Assembly: GCF_032884065.1 (NCBI RefSeq)
Contig: NC_088873.1
Coordinates: forward strand, 33,328,227-33,392,226
DNA: 64,000 bases
Origin: Artemia franciscana
Lineage: Eukaryota; Arthropoda; Branchiopoda; Anostraca; Artemiidae
Direction of reading: 5' to 3'
Numbering within the stretch: the first letter of the stretch is position 1; every line of letters begins with the position of its first letter. Below the pieces are notes generated by a model. It saw nothing but the letters and a program-made list of their open reading frames with translations. It was not told where the DNA came from and ran no database searches. This document shows, piece after piece, positions 61,915 to 64,000 of the stretch. The position numbers were made by a program, and so were the translations under genes.

Positions 61915-63881
61915 GTCAAGAGCTCATATGGCACTTGTGATGAGGTTGGAAGAGCAAAGAGCTTCTTCCGACTAAGTTTCATTGCGATCTCTCAACTCTA
62001 AGCGTTTTCCAAGATATTCGGTTTCCCCGCTCCAACTCCCCCAATATCATCAGATCCGGTCGGATCTAGAACAAGAGCTCTGAGACACGAGGTCCTTCTA
62101 ACCTTCCACTCCCCACCCCAGATGGTCAAATCGGGGAAGTTACTATTTCTAATTTAATCTAGTCGTGTCCCTGAAACGCCTGCCAACATTCAACGATCGC
62201 TATATTGATCATGTGTCTATTTTCTGATCTTCTTCATGTAAAAATTGGGCTGGTCCGAGATTCGAACCTGATACCTCTTGGATTCTAAGCAAGAATCATA
62301 CCCCCCCCCCTAGACTACAATAGACTACGCCATACTTAAGAAGAACAATCATTTGTTTTATCAGCAAACAAATTCTTCTCAACTATCTTGTTCACTCGCT
62401 CTCCCCCCCCAAGATGGTCGAATCAGAGAAGAAACTATTTCTAATTTAATTTCGTCTGGTCCCTGATGCGCCTGCCAACTTTCATTGTCCTAGCTTATCT
62501 GGAAGTGCCCAAACTAGCGATTTCCCCAAACTCCCCCAAAGAGAGTGGATCCGTTCTAGCTATGTGAATAACGTATCTAGGACATGTGCTTATTTTTCCC
62601 ACCAAGTTTCACCCGAATCTCTACACTCTAAGCGTTTTCCAAGATTTCCGGTTCCCCCTTCAACTCCCCCCCCCCCCCCCCCCAATGTCACCGGATCCAG
62701 ACAGGATTTAAAACAAGAGCTCTGAGACACGAGATCCTTCTAAATATCAAATTTCACTCAGATCTGATCACTCGTTCGTAAGTTAAAACACCTGTTTTTT
62801 CTAAATTAACCCCCCCCCTCCAAATCCCTCAAAGAGAGCCAATCCACTCTGGTTATGTCAATCAGTTATCTAGGAGTTCTGCTTATTCGTCCCACCAAGT
62901 ATCATCACGTTCTCTCCACTCTAAGCGTTTTCCAAGATTTCTGGTTTCCTCCTCCAACTCCCCCAATAAGACCAGATCCAGTCAGGATTTGACATAAGAG
63001 CTCTGAGATCCGAGGTTCTTCTAAATATCAAATTCCATTAGGATCCAATCACTCGTTCGTAAGTTAAAAATACCTCATTTTTTCGAATTTTTCCGAAGTA
63101 CCGAATTAGGCCCCCCTCCAACTCCCCCGAAATCAGCGAATTTAATCCAGTTATGTTAATCATGTATCTAGGACTTGTGCTGATCCTTCCCACCTAGTTT
63201 CGTCTAGATTTCTCCACTCTAAGCGTTTTCCAAGATTTCAAGATTTCCTCCCTCCAACTTCTCGCAATGTTACTGGGTCCTGTCAGGAATTAAAATAGAG
63301 CTCTGATTTACGAGGTCCTTCTAAATAACAAATTTCATTAAGATCCGATCACTCGTTCGTAAGTTAAAAATACCTTATTTTTTCTAATTTTGCCGAATTC
63401 ACCCTCCCCCTCCAACTCCCCCAAAGAGAGTGGATCCGTTCCGCTTATGTAAATCAAGTATCTAGGAATTGTGATTTTTACACACCAAGTTTCATCCCAA
63501 TCCCTCCACTCTAAGCGTTTTCCAAGATTTAAGGTTTCCCTATCCAACTCTTCCCAATATCACCAAATATGGTCAGGATTTAAAATAAGAACTCTGAGAC
63601 AAGATATTCTTCTAAATATCAAATTTTATTAAGATCCGATCACCCGTTCGTAAGTTAAATATATCTCATTTTTTCTAATTTTTCCGAATTAACCGTCCTC
63701 CCACTCTCCCCCTCCCCTTCCCAGATAGTCGAATTGGGGAAACGACTATTTCTATTTTAATCTGGTATGGTCCCAGATACGCCTGCCCAATTTCATCGTC
63801 CTAGCTTATCTGGAAGTACCCAAACTAGCAAACCGGGACACACAGACCAACAGAAATTGCGATCGCTATATGTCTCTTGGT
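61915..63881 (-). repeat. composite repeat with internal ~290-bp tandem units, copy 2 (inverted)
   Basis: It starts agctcatatggcacttgtga and ends gctatatgtctcttggt, the mirror images of the ends at 22,940 and 21,058. Tandem units are marked by gatcactcgttcgtaagtta near 62,768, 63,049, 63,347 and 63,640, and by ctctaagcgttttccaagat. Interrupted at about 62,200-62,390 by a tRNA-like insert. Confidence 0.75.
62247..62325 (-). repeat. proline-tRNA-like relic or SINE head inside copy 2
   Basis: On the minus strand: gtctagg, a G-run, gtatgattcttgcttagaat, then aggttcgaatctcgg (a perfect B box) and accagccc. The layout follows tRNA-Pro. The loop would read AGA where Pro-AGG is expected, the D-arm is disrupted by a long G-run, and the 5' acceptor strand is lost, so it is not a working tRNA gene. 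Confidence 0.5.
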
Positions 63882-64000
63882 AAATACCGAGTGAAAACAA
63901 TTTTGTTAAAAATAAGTAAACCAAATATATTCTCTGAGGCCAACCTGACCTTGACCTGAATTAACTTGATGATGACAGGCACAGGTCCTGTCGAAGTTAT

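Overview
This is eukaryotic DNA, almost certainly from an arthropod with a repeat-rich, AT-rich genome. A branchiopod crustacean such as Artemia is my best guess, because several repeats look familiar, but I cannot check that from one window. Nearly everything readable is transposable elements, mostly decayed and often nested. I see no bacterial-type operons, no CRISPR and no rRNA.

Layout. 1-9.5 kb: one gypsy-type LTR retrotransposon, with paired LTRs of about 350 bp, broken pol and env-like remnants, and gag missing. 9.86-10.3 kb: first piece of a dispersed repeat. 10.3-13.2 kb: a nearly complete Penelope-like element (reverse transcriptase plus GIY-YIG endonuclease) with a hammerhead-ribozyme-like motif in its 3' end. 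14.26-14.47 kb: second piece of the dispersed repeat. 15-19.1 kb: a decayed non-LTR retrotransposon with ORF1 and ORF2. 19.2-19.5 kb: third piece of the dispersed repeat. 19,747-28,899: a 9.15 kb hAT DNA transposon with terminal inverted repeats, a perfect 8-bp target duplication and an uninterrupted two-exon BED/hAT transposase. Its 4.1 kb intron is full of other repeats. 28.9-36.4 kb: more copies of the dispersed repeat and two LINE remnants. The copy at 35.3-36.4 kb is uninterrupted and acts as a reference for the insertions to its left.

36.5-41 kb: a family of short Cys-rich coding repeats surrounding a 212-codon ankyrin-repeat gene that has a plausible CRE + TATA promoter and is flanked by direct repeats. 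41-42.1 kb: an antisense LINE endonuclease fragment with a 360-bp tandem duplication. 44.47-46.54 kb: a second Penelope-like copy, dead, bracketed by long inverted repeats. 46,798-46,934 and 51,321-51,428: two exons that look like the last two of a real host gene on the + strand. They are in compatible phase and together encode a helical, death-fold-like C-terminus. The intron between them holds a 285-bp tandem array, a LINE tail and an inverted Cys-rich repeat copy. 52-61.9 kb: mostly featureless AT-rich DNA with fold-back elements and a Penelope fragment. 61.9-63.88 kb: an inverted second copy of the 290-bp tandem-repeat element that also sits in the hAT intron.

The most notable items are the apparently intact hAT element, the ankyrin gene in its repeat frame, the previously unannotated host exon pair, and Penelope-like copies carrying ribozyme-like motifs, one of them with inverted arms.
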